A stretch of DNA of 57,326 bases from Tyzzerella sp. An114 (lineage in GTDB: Bacteria > Bacillota > Clostridia > Lachnospirales > Anaerotignaceae). The notes below the pieces were generated by a model. It was given only the letters and a program-made list of their open reading frames with translations. It searched no databases and was not told where the DNA came from. The translations under genes and the position numbers were made by a program. How positions within the stretch are numbered: position 1 is the first letter of the stretch; every line of letters starts with the position of its first letter. The stretch lies in the NCBI RefSeq assembly GCF_002161055.1, contig NZ_NFLT01000012.1:1-57326 (forward strand), given 5' to 3'. Shown here one piece after another: positions 30,986 to 40,239 of this stretch.

Positions 30986-31972
30986 ATGAAGACATTACAA
31001 AAAATCAGTAAGTTTTTATCTGGCTATACATCTATGGTGGTGATTGTTATTGCAGCAATTACATTTGTTTTTCCACAGATAATGAGCTGGGTTAATTTAA
31101 CATTATTTGTAGACCCAGTAGCAAATAAGTTTACTTGGCAATCAATTATAATTGGTATTATAATGTTTAGTATGGGATTGACACTTACAAAAGAGGATTT
31201 TTATATTCTTGGACAAAGACCTTTTGACATTGTTATTGGAGCAGCTGCACAATATCTTATAATGCCTTTTTTAGCATTTGCAATAACAAAAATTTTGAAT
31301 TTACCTTCAGCCATAGGATTAGGACTTATACTTGTAGGATGTTGTCCTGGGGGTGTTTCTTCAAATATCATGTCTTATCTTTGTGGAGGAGATGTAGCTT
31401 TTTCTGTTGGTATGACAACAGTTTCAACACTGCTTTCACCTATTGCCACACCTTTAATGGTTTCTTTATTGGCTAGCGGGACAGAAATTGAAATAAGTGC
31501 TATTCCTATGTTTATTTCAATTGTTGAGACAGTAATTATTCCTGTTGCAGCAGGATTTATTTTAAACTATATATTTGGTAAAAATAAAGTTTTTCAGGAT
31601 ATACAAAAAATTATGCCAGGAGTTGCTGTAATAGGTCTTGCCTGTGTTGTAGGTGGTGTTATTGCTTCTCAGGGTTCAAATTTCTTTAAATCAGGCATTG
31701 TTATTTTTATAGCAGTTCTTTTACATAATGGACTTGGATATGCTTTAGGATATTTTGCTGGATTTATAACAGGTATGAATTATTCAAAGAGAAAAACTAT
31801 TGCTATTGAAGTTGGTATGCAGAATGCAGGTCTTGCAACAAATCTTGCTACAACAACAGCACAGTTTGCCAGTGCACCACAAGCAGCTGTAATATGTGCT
31901 GTTTCTTGTGTATGGCATTCAATTTCTGGAACATTATTGGCAGGTTTTTTCTCTTGGAAAGATAAAATATAA
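30986..31972 (+). CDS. Bile acid:sodium symporter family (BASS) transporter
   Basis: A 328-aa membrane protein with about ten hydrophobic segments. Family blocks are IMFSMGLTLTKEDF, the sodium-site region LVGCCPGGVSSNIMSYLCGGD and VGMQNAGLATNLA. Bacterial members carry organic anions such as pantoate, 2-keto acids or sulfonates. It has its own promoter and terminator. The glycerate kinase gene next door makes a small hydroxy acid such as glycerate a reasonable guess, no more. Confidence 0.85.
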   Translation: MKTLQKISKFLSGYTSMVVIVIAAITFVFPQIMSWVNLTLFVDPVANKFTWQSIIIGIIMFSMGLTLTKEDFYILGQRPFDIVIGAAAQYLIMPFLAFAITKILNLPSAIGLGLILVGCCPGGVSSNIMSYLCGGDVAFSVGMTTVSTLLSPIATPLMVSLLASGTEIEISAIPMFISIVETVIIPVAAGFILNYIFGKNKVFQDIQKIMPGVAVIGLACVVGGVIASQGSNFFKSGIVIFIAVLLHNGLGYALGYFAGFITGMNYSKRKTIAIEVGMQNAGLATNLATTTAQFASAPQAAVICAVSCVWHSISGTLLAGFFSWKDKI

Positions 31973-31980
31973 ATAAATTT

Positions 31981-32010
31981 AAACTCCTATATTTAATATA
32001 GGAGTTTTTT
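31981..32010 (+). terminator. Rho-independent terminator
   Basis: AACTCCTATA and TATAGGAGTT around a TTTAA loop, followed by TTTT. A second promoter-like pair (TTGTTT 32013-32018, TATAAT 32035-32040, 16-bp spacer) follows for the next gene. Confidence 0.85.
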
Positions 32011-32113
32011 ATTTGTTTTGTTTTTAATATAGGTTATAATTAATTATAAATAATTTTTAAATTATTATATTAATCTAAAATATTAAACCAATTTGGAAGT
32101 GGAGGATAACATT

Positions 32114-33241
32114 ATGAAAAAATGTTTAATAATGCCTGATTCTTTTAAGGGAACTCTTAGTGCAGTTCAAATATGTGAAATTATGAAAAAACAAATAAAT
32201 AAACATTTTCCAGATTGTAATGTTATAGCAATACCTGTTGCTGATGGTGGAGAAGGAACTGTTGATAGTTTTCTTTATGCTTCAAATGCAAAAAAGATAG
32301 AGATTATAACTTCAGGTCCTTATGGAGAATGTATAAAAACATATTATGCAAAAATAGAAGATACTGCTATTATAGAAATGGCATCAGCTGCCGGTTTGCC
32401 AATGGTGGAGAATAACAAAAATCCAATAAAAACAACAACATATGGAGTTGGAACTATAATAAAAGAAGTTGTGAAAAATGGTTGTAAAAATATTATAGTA
32501 GGTTTAGGTGGAAGCTGTACAAATGATGGTGGTGTTGGTATGGCTAGAGCTTTAGGTACAATTTTTTATGATGAAAGAGGTCAAGAGATAGTACCATACA
32601 GTAATGAATTTTATAAAATAGCGTATATTGATAACAGTGCTACGGAAAAATTTTTGAAAGATTGCAAAATAACAGCTATGTGTGATATAGATAATCCTCT
32701 TTGTGGAAAAAAAGGTGCTTCATATATATTCGGGCCTCAAAAAGGTGCAAATAGTGAAATGGTTTTTGAACTTGATAAAAATTTAAAACATCTTTCAAAT
32801 ATAATTTTAAAAAGTTTAAGAAAAGATGTATGTAACATGCCTGGAGCTGGGGCAGCAGGAGGAATGGGAGCTGGAATTGTAGCTTTTCTTAATGGAAATC
32901 TTAAATCTGGGATAGACACTGTACTTGATTTTATAGAATTTGAAAAACTTAGTAAAAATGCTGATATAATATTTACAGGAGAAGGAAAAATTGACAGTCA
33001 AAGCCTTAGAGGAAAGGTTGTAATAGGAATTGCTCAAAGGGCTAAAAAACAGAATATACCAGTAATAGCTGTTGTAGGAACAATAGGAGAGGGTGCTGAT
33101 GGAGCTTATGATATGGGTGTTTCATCTATATTTAGTATAAATAGACAGGCTGTTGATTTTGAAAAATCAAAATATTGTAGTGCAGAAAACTTAGAAAAAA
33201 CAATGGACTCTATTTTAAGATTTTATAAAATTATAAAATAA
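32114..33241 (+). CDS. Glycerate kinase, GarK/GlxK family
   Basis: A 375-aa type I glycerate kinase, which makes 2-phosphoglycerate from glycerate and ATP. Motifs: PDSFKGTLSA at the N-terminus, PVADGGEGT, GLGGSCTNDGGVGMARALG and PGAGAAGGMGAG. The ATG at 32114 has GTGGAGG upstream; an in-frame TTG at 32093 is rejected. It feeds lower glycolysis and fits as the last step for the HpcH/HpaI aldolase route encoded at 40240, where tartronate semialdehyde would be reduced to glycerate. Confidence 0.92.
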   Translation: MKKCLIMPDSFKGTLSAVQICEIMKKQINKHFPDCNVIAIPVADGGEGTVDSFLYASNAKKIEIITSGPYGECIKTYYAKIEDTAIIEMASAAGLPMVENNKNPIKTTTYGVGTIIKEVVKNGCKNIIVGLGGSCTNDGGVGMARALGTIFYDERGQEIVPYSNEFYKIAYIDNSATEKFLKDCKITAMCDIDNPLCGKKGASYIFGPQKGANSEMVFELDKNLKHLSNIILKSLRKDVCNMPGAGAAGGMGAGIVAFLNGNLKSGIDTVLDFIEFEKLSKNADIIFTGEGKIDSQSLRGKVVIGIAQRAKKQNIPVIAVVGTIGEGADGAYDMGVSSIFSINRQAVDFEKSKYCSAENLEKTMDSILRFYKIIK

Positions 33242-33253
33242 TTTATTAAAAAT

Positions 33254-33286
33254 AAAAAAGACTGTTTGATTAAAATAGTCTTTTTT
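33254..33286. terminator. Bidirectional terminator
   Basis: AAAAAAGACT and AGTCTTTTTT pair around a 13-nt loop between convergent genes. Confidence 0.78.
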
Positions 33287-33292
33287 ATTTTA

Positions 33293-33718
33293 CTATTTAA
33301 TATTATTTAAGAGAAAATTTTTAATTTTTAAAATGTTTTCATTATATTCATAATCCGATAATTCAATAGGTTTTATACTGTCTTTAAAGGCCATTCCCCA
33401 TTCAGGTCCATTTATATATTTAGGTGTCAAATGCATATGAAGATGAGAAACTATATCACCATATATAGCATAATTAATTTTATCTGGATTATAAATATTA
33501 TATATTGCCTCTGCTGCATCAGATATATCACTCATAAAGTTTTGTTTCTCTAATTCTGTAAGCTGAAAAATCTCTGTTTTATGTTGGTTAAATACAAGTA
33601 TACATTTTCCTTTATGTTTTTGGTCTTTAAATAAATAGAGGGTAGATGTTCTTAAATCACATATTTTTAACATTAAGCTGTCTAATTTTTCTTTATCATT
33701 ACAATAATAACAATTCAT
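33293..33718 (-). CDS. HIT-family protein
   Basis: A 141-aa histidine-triad protein. The catalytic block is SHLHMHLTPKY (H-x-H-x-H). An N-terminal YYCN and internal acidic residues fit the small nucleotide hydrolases or phosphorylases of this family. It lies 17 nt after the TRAP large permease gene and is probably last in that operon. Its role there is unclear; HIT proteins hydrolyse nucleotide phosphoramidates or dinucleotide polyphosphates. Confidence 0.8.
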   Translation of the reverse strand: MNCYYCNDKEKLDSLMLKICDLRTSTLYLFKDQKHKGKCILVFNQHKTEIFQLTELEKQNFMSDISDAAEAIYNIYNPDKINYAIYGDIVSHLHMHLTPKYINGPEWGMAFKDSIKPIELSDYEYNENILKIKNFLLNNIK

Positions 33719-33735
33719 AAAATCACCTTATTATA

Positions 33736-35040
33736 TTATAAATATCCAAACATTCTTGGTAATGTCTCTGAAATAGCAGGAATGTATGTAACTAATAAAA
33801 GTACTATTATAATTGCTGCAAAATATGGCAGTAATGATTTTATAACACCTTCAATTGTTGTATTGGCTATTTTACAACCTGTAAACAATATTGTTCCAAC
33901 AGGTGGAGTAATAGCTCCTATACAGAGATTGAAACAAATCATAATACCAAAGTGTATTGGAGTCATTCCAAAACCTGTACATATTGGCATGAAAATAGGT
34001 GTAAATATTAATATAGCAGGAGTAGGGTCCATAAATGTTCCTACAAATAAAAGTACTATATTTATTATTAATAATGTTATTATTGAATTATCTGTTATTG
34101 AGAGCATAGCATTTGCAACTATACCAGGAATATTTGTAAATGCCATTACCCAAGACATTATTGATGATACACCTACTAAGAGAACTATTATAGCTGTTGT
34201 TTTTGCTGACTCAAAAACTATTTCAGGTATATCTTTTACTTTTATACTCTTATATATAAATGATAGTATTAATGAATAAGCAACAGCAACACCAGAAGCC
34301 TCAGTAGCTGTAAATATACCTGATAATATACCACCAATTATAATAATAACTAACAATAAACTTGGTATAGCTTCAAGAAAATATTTCAAAGTTGTTAAAA
34401 GTGGAATTTTTGTATTGTTGATATATCCACGTCTTTTAGCACTTACACCAGCAACTATCATAACACTTATGCCCCATAATATACCAGGAATATATCCCGC
34501 CATAAATATAGCTGCTACTGAAACAGATGTTGCAACTGTTGTAAATACAATAAGTGCATTACTTGGAGGAATAAGCATTCCTGTTGGTGCTGATGCAATA
34601 TTTACAGCTGCACTATATTGAACATCATAACCTCTTTCTTTTTCGACAGGACCTAAAGTTCCACCCATAGCCGCTGCTGCAGCATTGCCACTACCACTTA
34701 TAGCTCCAAAAAACATATTAGCAACAATATTACTTTGAGCTAAAGAACCAGGCATTTTTCCACATAAAGCTTCAGCAAAATTAATCATTCGTATGGCAAT
34801 ACCACCGTTATTCATTATATTACCTGCTAATACAAAGAATGGTATTGCAAGTAATGGAAATGAATTTAATCCTGTAAATATTTTTTGTGCACCAATTGTA
34901 GCTGCTGATTTAAAAGGTAATATCATTAATATAGCCATTGTTGATGAAGCACCTATTGCAACACCAATAGGTGCACCTAATAATAGTAATATAATTACAG
35001 CTATAACCATAACTAATGCAGCACTGACTGCCATTTCCAT
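33736..35040 (-). CDS. dctM: TRAP transporter large permease (DctM)
   Basis: A 434-aa membrane protein with about 12 segments, typical DctM length. Family marks: LLGAPIGVAIGASS, GNIMNNGGIAIRMINFAEAL, GAISGSGNAAAAAMGG, PPSNALIVF and TPPVGTILFTGCKIA. It translocates an organic acid driven by the sodium or proton gradient, with substrate delivered by DctP. It follows dctQ by 16 nt. Confidence 0.93.
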   Translation of the reverse strand: MEMAVSAALVMVIAVIILLLLGAPIGVAIGASSTMAILMILPFKSAATIGAQKIFTGLNSFPLLAIPFFVLAGNIMNNGGIAIRMINFAEALCGKMPGSLAQSNIVANMFFGAISGSGNAAAAAMGGTLGPVEKERGYDVQYSAAVNIASAPTGMLIPPSNALIVFTTVATSVSVAAIFMAGYIPGILWGISVMIVAGVSAKRRGYINNTKIPLLTTLKYFLEAIPSLLLVIIIIGGILSGIFTATEASGVAVAYSLILSFIYKSIKVKDIPEIVFESAKTTAIIVLLVGVSSIMSWVMAFTNIPGIVANAMLSITDNSIITLLIINIVLLFVGTFMDPTPAILIFTPIFMPICTGFGMTPIHFGIMICFNLCIGAITPPVGTILFTGCKIANTTIEGVIKSLLPYFAAIIIVLLLVTYIPAISETLPRMFGYL

Positions 35041-35056
35041 ACGTACGCCCCCTTAT

Positions 35057-35542
35057 TTATATATTTTTTTGATTTTTTAATTCTTTGATAAGCATGTATT
35101 GATTATATATGCAATAAAATAACATACATACACCAGAGATAGGAACTACGGCATATATTATGCCTACAGGTATTTTTAATGATGGGTCTATCTGCATCAT
35201 CTGACTTACTGACATATTATATCCACCAATAATAAATGCAACTATTGCTAAAAATTCAATAAATATTTCACATATAAATTCAATTATTATTTGAACTTTT
35301 TTGCTAAATTTATCTCTTATGAAAGACATATTCATATGTTCTCTCTGACCAAAAACATATGCACTACATAATAATACAAACCATATAAAACCATATGTTA
35401 TAGCTGACTCACTCCAAGAACTTGGTGAATGAAGAGCATATCTTGTAAAAACCTGATATATAACTAATATTGTGGCTAATGAAAATATAATAATTGTTAA
35501 CCATTTCAATATAATGTCAATTATATTTTTTATTGTATCCAT
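35057..35542 (-). CDS. dctQ: TRAP transporter small permease (DctQ)
   Basis: A 161-aa protein with four TM segments. The conserved block is FTRYALHSPSSWSES with EHMNMSFI. It bridges binding protein and large permease. Spaced 31 nt after dctP. Confidence 0.9.
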   Translation of the reverse strand: MDTIKNIIDIILKWLTIIIFSLATILVIYQVFTRYALHSPSSWSESAITYGFIWFVLLCSAYVFGQREHMNMSFIRDKFSKKVQIIIEFICEIFIEFLAIVAFIIGGYNMSVSQMMQIDPSLKIPVGIIYAVVPISGVCMLFYCIYNQYMLIKELKNQKNI

Positions 35543-35573
35543 TTCAATACTCCTTTCTTATTGCTATGAAGTA

Positions 35574-36593
35574 TTATTGTTGTGCCTTAAGACTTTCACC
35601 TATTGCATTAACTTCTTCATAAATAGCTTTTGTTATATCGCTCTTATTTGCAATTGACTCTTGAAATTCAATGAAATTTTCTTTGAAAGCATCAATATCA
35701 ACATCATCAATAAATGTTACATCTAAACCTTCAGCACTAGCAATCATTTCATCTGTCATTCTTACCCAAGAATCAAATTCTACATCTACACACTCATCCA
35801 TAACTTCGTAGAATATAGCTTGGTCCTCCTCGGATAATTTAGCAACGGAATCAGGGCTTGTGATAACAAAATCTGTACTAAAACAATGAGCTGTTCTTGA
35901 AAAATATGGTGCAACCTCATAATATTTTTTACCTATATAGTCAATTTCATTTGTTTCAGCACCATCAACAACTCCCTGGCTTATAGCGGAATACTGTTCA
36001 GAAGCTGACATAGGAACACCTACACCGCCCATTAATTTAAGCATCTGAACCATTGTATCAGACTGCATAACTCTTATTTTCATACCGCTTAGGTCCTCAG
36101 GACTTCTTACAGGTTTACTTGCAAATATATTTCTTGAACCAGAGCCGAATGCAGATACAATTTCAAAGCCATAATCTTTTACTGTCTCAAATAAGTCATC
36201 AAGTATATCACTTGTATAAATCTGTCTTTGGTGTTCAACACTATTAAAGAAATATGGCATACTTAATATAGAAAAATCACTATTATAGCTTTCTATAATA
36301 GAGGCATTAACTACTGCCAAATCAATAGCACCAGCTTGAACCATTTCCATACTTGATTTTTGGTCTCCAAGAGTACCATTTGGATAAATTTCCATTTTTA
36401 CTCGACCTTCAGTTCTATTTTCAATTTCTTCAGCAGCCCAAGCCAATCCTTCATAATGTGGGTATTCTTCATTAGCATTGTAAGACACTCTTAATGTTAC
36501 AGTGTCTCCATCTTCATTTGCTCCACAGCCTACAAAGGTAAATGCAAGAATAGAGGACATAGCTAAAGCAGCAACTCTCATTAACTTCTTCAT
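35574..36593 (-). CDS. dctP: TRAP transporter substrate-binding lipoprotein (DctP)
   Basis: A 339-aa protein. Signal peptide with lipobox FVGC and lipidated Cys23, so it is a lipoprotein, as usual in Gram-positives. DctP features: GDQKSSMEMVQAGAIDLA, FSILSMPYFF, LSGMKIRVMQSD, and GVVDGAETNEIDY in the ligand cleft. Arg in IRVMQS normally binds the substrate carboxylate, indicating an organic acid such as an aldonate, uronate or hydroxy acid. Placed after the aldo/keto reductase gene. Confidence 0.92.
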   Translation of the reverse strand: MKKLMRVAALAMSSILAFTFVGCGANEDGDTVTLRVSYNANEEYPHYEGLAWAAEEIENRTEGRVKMEIYPNGTLGDQKSSMEMVQAGAIDLAVVNASIIESYNSDFSILSMPYFFNSVEHQRQIYTSDILDDLFETVKDYGFEIVSAFGSGSRNIFASKPVRSPEDLSGMKIRVMQSDTMVQMLKLMGGVGVPMSASEQYSAISQGVVDGAETNEIDYIGKKYYEVAPYFSRTAHCFSTDFVITSPDSVAKLSEEDQAIFYEVMDECVDVEFDSWVRMTDEMIASAEGLDVTFIDDVDIDAFKENFIEFQESIANKSDITKAIYEEVNAIGESLKAQQ

Positions 36594-36622
36594 AAAAACA
36601 TACCTCCATATATGACTTATAA

Positions 36623-37471
36623 TTAAAAATTTAGATTATCTTCTATATTCCAAAAAGCACCGTCAAAGACTGATGAGTCACTGCAATATGTATTTCCGTT
36701 CTCCATTGAATTAATTATATCTATATCTTCTTTTGAGAGTTCAAAGTCAAATACATTAAAGTTAGATTTTATTCTGTGAGGTTTTGATGATTTAGGTATT
36801 ACACAATTTCCTCTCTGTAAATTCCAGCGCAATATTACTTGCCCAACATCTTTTCCATATTTTTTACCAATTTCGATTAATTTCTCATCAGATAATATAT
36901 TACCTTTAGCAAAAGGTACAGAAGCACTCATTACAATGCCTTTTTCTTTACAATAAGCATAATCTTCTCTTTTTTGTAACCATGGTGATATTTCTATTTC
37001 ATTTAGTGAAGGAATTATACCGAATTTTTCAATTAAATCTTCCAGATGTTCTTTTTTGAAATTTGATACACCTATTGATTTGAAATATCCTTTATCTCTA
37101 TATTTTAATAAACATTCCCAAGCTTTATATCTTGCATCTTTATCTAATCCTGGCCAATGTAATAAATAAGCATCTATGTAATCAATATTTAAAGACTTTA
37201 AGCTATATTCAATGGCTCTTTCAGGATTTTGAAAACTTGTAGGCCAAATTTTGCTTACAACAAAAACATCTTCTCTTTTTACAACTGAATTTCTTATTGA
37301 ACTTCTTATTCCTTTTCCAACATAAGTTTCATTTTCATAAAAGTTAGCTGTATCAATATGTCTATAACCAACAGAGAGGGCTGTCTCAACAGCCATAGCT
37401 GTATCTTCTGATTTAAAACATCCAAGTCCTAACATAGGTATTTCAAAACCATCATTCATTTTTAACTTCAT
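36623..37471 (-). CDS. Aldo/keto reductase
   Basis: A 282-aa NAD(P)H-dependent reductase with a TIM barrel. The catalytic tetrad is visible: Asp and Tyr in DTANFYENE, Lys in VSKIWPT and His in LLHWPG; the NADP site is in IPKSSKPHRIKSN. It reduces aldehydes or ketones to alcohols. Placed between the aldehyde dehydrogenase and TRAP genes, it could handle an aldehyde from sugar-acid cleavage, for example tartronate semialdehyde (inferred). Confidence 0.88.
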   Translation of the reverse strand: MKLKMNDGFEIPMLGLGCFKSEDTAMAVETALSVGYRHIDTANFYENETYVGKGIRSSIRNSVVKREDVFVVSKIWPTSFQNPERAIEYSLKSLNIDYIDAYLLHWPGLDKDARYKAWECLLKYRDKGYFKSIGVSNFKKEHLEDLIEKFGIIPSLNEIEISPWLQKREDYAYCKEKGIVMSASVPFAKGNILSDEKLIEIGKKYGKDVGQVILRWNLQRGNCVIPKSSKPHRIKSNFNVFDFELSKEDIDIINSMENGNTYCSDSSVFDGAFWNIEDNLNF

Positions 37472-37507
37472 AAATCATTCCTCCAAAATGTTATATTTAT
37501 TGTTATG

Positions 37508-38956
37508 TTATTTTGCTGAGGTGTCATACTGAATATATACAACATGAGTTTGTAAGAATTCTTCTAATCCATATTTTCCATCGTCTCCACCAATTCCTGA
37601 TTTTTTAAATCCAGAATGGAAAGCTTGCATAGCTTCAAAATGTTCTCTATTTACATAAGTTTCGCCGAATTTAAGTTCATTAGCAGCTCTCATTATGTAA
37701 TTAATATTTTTTGTAAATATAGCAGAAGTAAGACCGAATTCACAATCGTTTGCATATTCTAAAACTTGGTCAAAATCTTTAAATGTTACAATAGGCATAA
37801 CAGGTCCAAATATCTCATTATGAATTATTTTCATATCTTGTTTACAATTTATAAGAACAGTAGGTTCATAGAAAAATCCTTTTTCTCTGTTTCCAAAAGT
37901 TCCACCTAAAGCTATTTCAGCACCTTCAGCAACTGCTTCTTTTACCATTGTGTCTACATCTGTCTGCTGTTGTTTGCTTACAAGAGGCCCCATTGTTATA
38001 TTTGTGTCTGTTAATGGGTCTCCATAAGTTACTTTTTTCATCTCCTCAATTACTTTTGCTGTAAATTCATCAGCAATACTTTCCTGTACATATATTCTTT
38101 CGGCACTGCTACAAGCCTGACCTGTATTTGTAACTCTTGATGTAGTTATAAGTTTTGCTGCTTCATCTAAATCAGCATCTTCCATAACTATAACAGGAGC
38201 CTTTCCTCCAAGTTCAAGAGATACTTTTGTAATATTATCTGCTGCTGCTTTCATAATTGCTGTTCCGGCTGGAACACTTCCTGTCATTGTTATAAATCCT
38301 ACTTTTGGATTAGATGACATTGCATTTCCAACTACTGAGCCACTTCCTGTAACAAGATTAAATACACCCTTTGGTAATTTAGCTTCATCAACAAGTTTGG
38401 CAAACTCAAAAGCATTATTAGGTGTTTCGCTGCTTGGTTTTATTACTATTGTGTTTCCTGTCAATAAAGCAGGACCAACTTTTCTTACAATAGAAAATAC
38501 AGGAAAATTCCAAGGTAAAATTCCTGCAACAACACCTATTGGTTGTTTATATATAAGAATGTTTTCATTAGGTCTGTCACTTTGCAATATTTCTCCTTCA
38601 TATCTTCTTGCAAATTCTGCCATAAAATCTAAATAGTCTGCTGAAAGATTAACTTCTGTTATTGAAAGGTCCATTGTTTTTCCCTGTTCTTCAGCCATAA
38701 CAGTGGCTAATGTATCAATATTTTCTCTCATAAGAGAAGCAATTTTATGAAGATATTTTCCTCTTTCTATTGCAGGAAGTTTTGCCCAAGATTTTTGAGC
38801 TTCATAAGCACAGTCAATAGCCTTATCAACATCTTCCTTTGTAGCAAAAGGAACTTTTGATATAATAGTCTCTCTTGCAGGATTTATAATATCCAACATT
38901 TTTCTGTTTCCGTTTTCAATAAATTCACCATTAATGTACATTTCGTATTGTTTCAA
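37508..38956 (-). CDS. Aldehyde dehydrogenase, lactaldehyde dehydrogenase-like
   Basis: A 482-aa NAD-dependent dehydrogenase. Motifs: PWNFPVFSIVRKVGPAL, general-base Glu in LELGGKAPVIV, catalytic Cys in NTGQACSSAERIYVQ, and GPVMPIVTF. The segment around the Cys resembles AldA, which oxidises lactaldehyde or glycolaldehyde. I chose the TTG at 38956 because GGAGGTG lies 7 nt upstream; the open frame continues 18 codons further without a ribosome site. It is first in the minus-strand operon through to the HIT gene. Confidence 0.88.
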   Translation of the reverse strand: MKQYEMYINGEFIENGNRKMLDIINPARETIISKVPFATKEDVDKAIDCAYEAQKSWAKLPAIERGKYLHKIASLMRENIDTLATVMAEEQGKTMDLSITEVNLSADYLDFMAEFARRYEGEILQSDRPNENILIYKQPIGVVAGILPWNFPVFSIVRKVGPALLTGNTIVIKPSSETPNNAFEFAKLVDEAKLPKGVFNLVTGSGSVVGNAMSSNPKVGFITMTGSVPAGTAIMKAAADNITKVSLELGGKAPVIVMEDADLDEAAKLITTSRVTNTGQACSSAERIYVQESIADEFTAKVIEEMKKVTYGDPLTDTNITMGPLVSKQQQTDVDTMVKEAVAEGAEIALGGTFGNREKGFFYEPTVLINCKQDMKIIHNEIFGPVMPIVTFKDFDQVLEYANDCEFGLTSAIFTKNINYIMRAANELKFGETYVNREHFEAMQAFHSGFKKSGIGGDDGKYGLEEFLQTHVVYIQYDTSAK

Positions 38957-38999
38957 AATAAGCACCTCCATAATTAATAAATGTATTTGAATTAATACA

Positions 39000-39029
39000 A
39001 TTATAAACATTGGTAAAAGAAGGCGTCAA
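39000..39029 (-). promoter_or_regulatory. Promoter of the aldehyde dehydrogenase/TRAP operon
   Basis: On the minus strand, TTGACG (39029-39024) and TATAAT (39005-39000), 18-bp spacer. A perfect palindrome TGTGCACA (39034-39041) touches the upstream side of the -35, a good position for the divergent GntR protein. The remainder of 39042-39430 is A/T-rich filler with no other clear signal. Confidence 0.72.
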
Positions 39030-39430
39030 TTTGTGTGCACATCAGATAAAATACTATTATTTTATACAAATTTAAAATCATTTTTGTTTTTTTGATACTA
39101 ATTTTGTTTTATAATTGAAACAAATTTGATTTGTTATATATTTATAATAAATTGGTTTGAAATATATTTTTTAGAAGCATTTTTAATCTATATAGTATGG
39201 ATTTTAACATTATTTGTGAAATTTACCACAAAAATAATTTAATAAATTAAACTTAGTTTAACATTATATTTAAACTTATAAAAATCAAAAAACTAACAAA
39301 ATTAATAAAATTATGATAAAATACTATCTATAAATGGCAAAAAAATAATAAATATATATTAAAACTATTCAATAAAAAAAACAACTAATTCTATAAAATT
39401 ACAATAATTTTACAGTAAGGAGGAATTATT

Positions 39431-40153
39431 ATGGCGGAATATGAATTTAGTAACGAGCTTAAAGAAAAAATGCTTAAGGAAAAGGAAACAAATCCTTTTG
39501 CTGTATTAAGTAAGCTTATATATGATGGATTGTATAATGAAATAATAACAGGTAAATTATTATTAGATGATAAAATAATAGAATCTCAGATAGCCAAAAA
39601 TTTAAATGTTTCAAGAACACCTGTAAAAATGGCTTTAAATAAATTAGTTGAAGATGGAATTCTGGAAAAGGGGAAGGGAAAAGAGCTTAGAGTTAAAAAA
39701 ATAAGATATGAAGAATGTTTGTGGTTATATGAAGCCAGATTATCAATAGAATCCAAAGCGGCCTATTTAGCAGCAAAAAGAATTAAAAAAAATGAGCTTT
39801 CTACATTACACCACATAATTCAAGACTTTAAAGATATTGATAAAAGTTATGATTATGAAAAATATATTATATGTGACAAATTATTCCATGAAACTATTGT
39901 AAATGCATCAAGAAATAAATATATTATAGATATGTATAAAACATTAGAATTTGCATTACAAAGTTATAGATACCAAACAATGCAATTGGTATATGAAGAT
40001 TTATTTGAAAAAAATGGACTTGAGAGAGGTTCAGACTATCATAATTCAATATATAGAGCATTATATAATCGTATGCCTTTAGTTGCACAAGATGAAATGA
40101 TAGCAGATATAAGTAGAATGTATGGTACAATGCATATGATTAAATTTTTATAA
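39431..40153 (+). CDS. GntR-family regulator (FadR subfamily)
   Basis: A 240-aa regulator. Residues 25-90 are the winged HTH (ESQIAKNLNVSRTPVKMALN). The rest is an all-helical FCD effector domain with metal/acid-binding residues (EARLSIESKAAYLAAKRI, DKLFHETIVNASRNKYI). FCD regulators sense organic acids. It is divergent from the aldehyde dehydrogenase/TRAP operon and convergent with the aldolase operon, so it probably controls sugar-acid use. AAGGAGG precedes the ATG. Confidence 0.88.
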   Translation: MAEYEFSNELKEKMLKEKETNPFAVLSKLIYDGLYNEIITGKLLLDDKIIESQIAKNLNVSRTPVKMALNKLVEDGILEKGKGKELRVKKIRYEECLWLYEARLSIESKAAYLAAKRIKKNELSTLHHIIQDFKDIDKSYDYEKYIICDKLFHETIVNASRNKYIIDMYKTLEFALQSYRYQTMQLVYEDLFEKNGLERGSDYHNSIYRALYNRMPLVAQDEMIADISRMYGTMHMIKFL

Positions 40154-40163
40154 TTATAAATAG

Positions 40164-40202
40164 AAATAGGTCTTTTATGATTTTGACATAAAAGACCTAT
40201 TT
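40164..40202. terminator. Bidirectional terminator
   Basis: A 16-bp perfect stem, AAATAGGTCTTTTATG with its complement, and a 7-nt loop, between the GntR gene and the convergent aldolase gene. Confidence 0.88.
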
Positions 40203-40239
40203 ATGTTTTTTATAGAGAGATTTTGGATTTTATAAATAA

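Noticed and set aside
33782-34279. 165-aa + strand frame
   Set aside because: Antisense to dctM; repetitive Ile/Asn/Thr composition and no ribosome site.
37508-39010. Longer 500-aa form of the aldehyde dehydrogenase
   Set aside because: The extra N-terminal residues overlap the promoter at 39000-39029 and lack a ribosome site; TTG at 38956 follows GGAGGTG.
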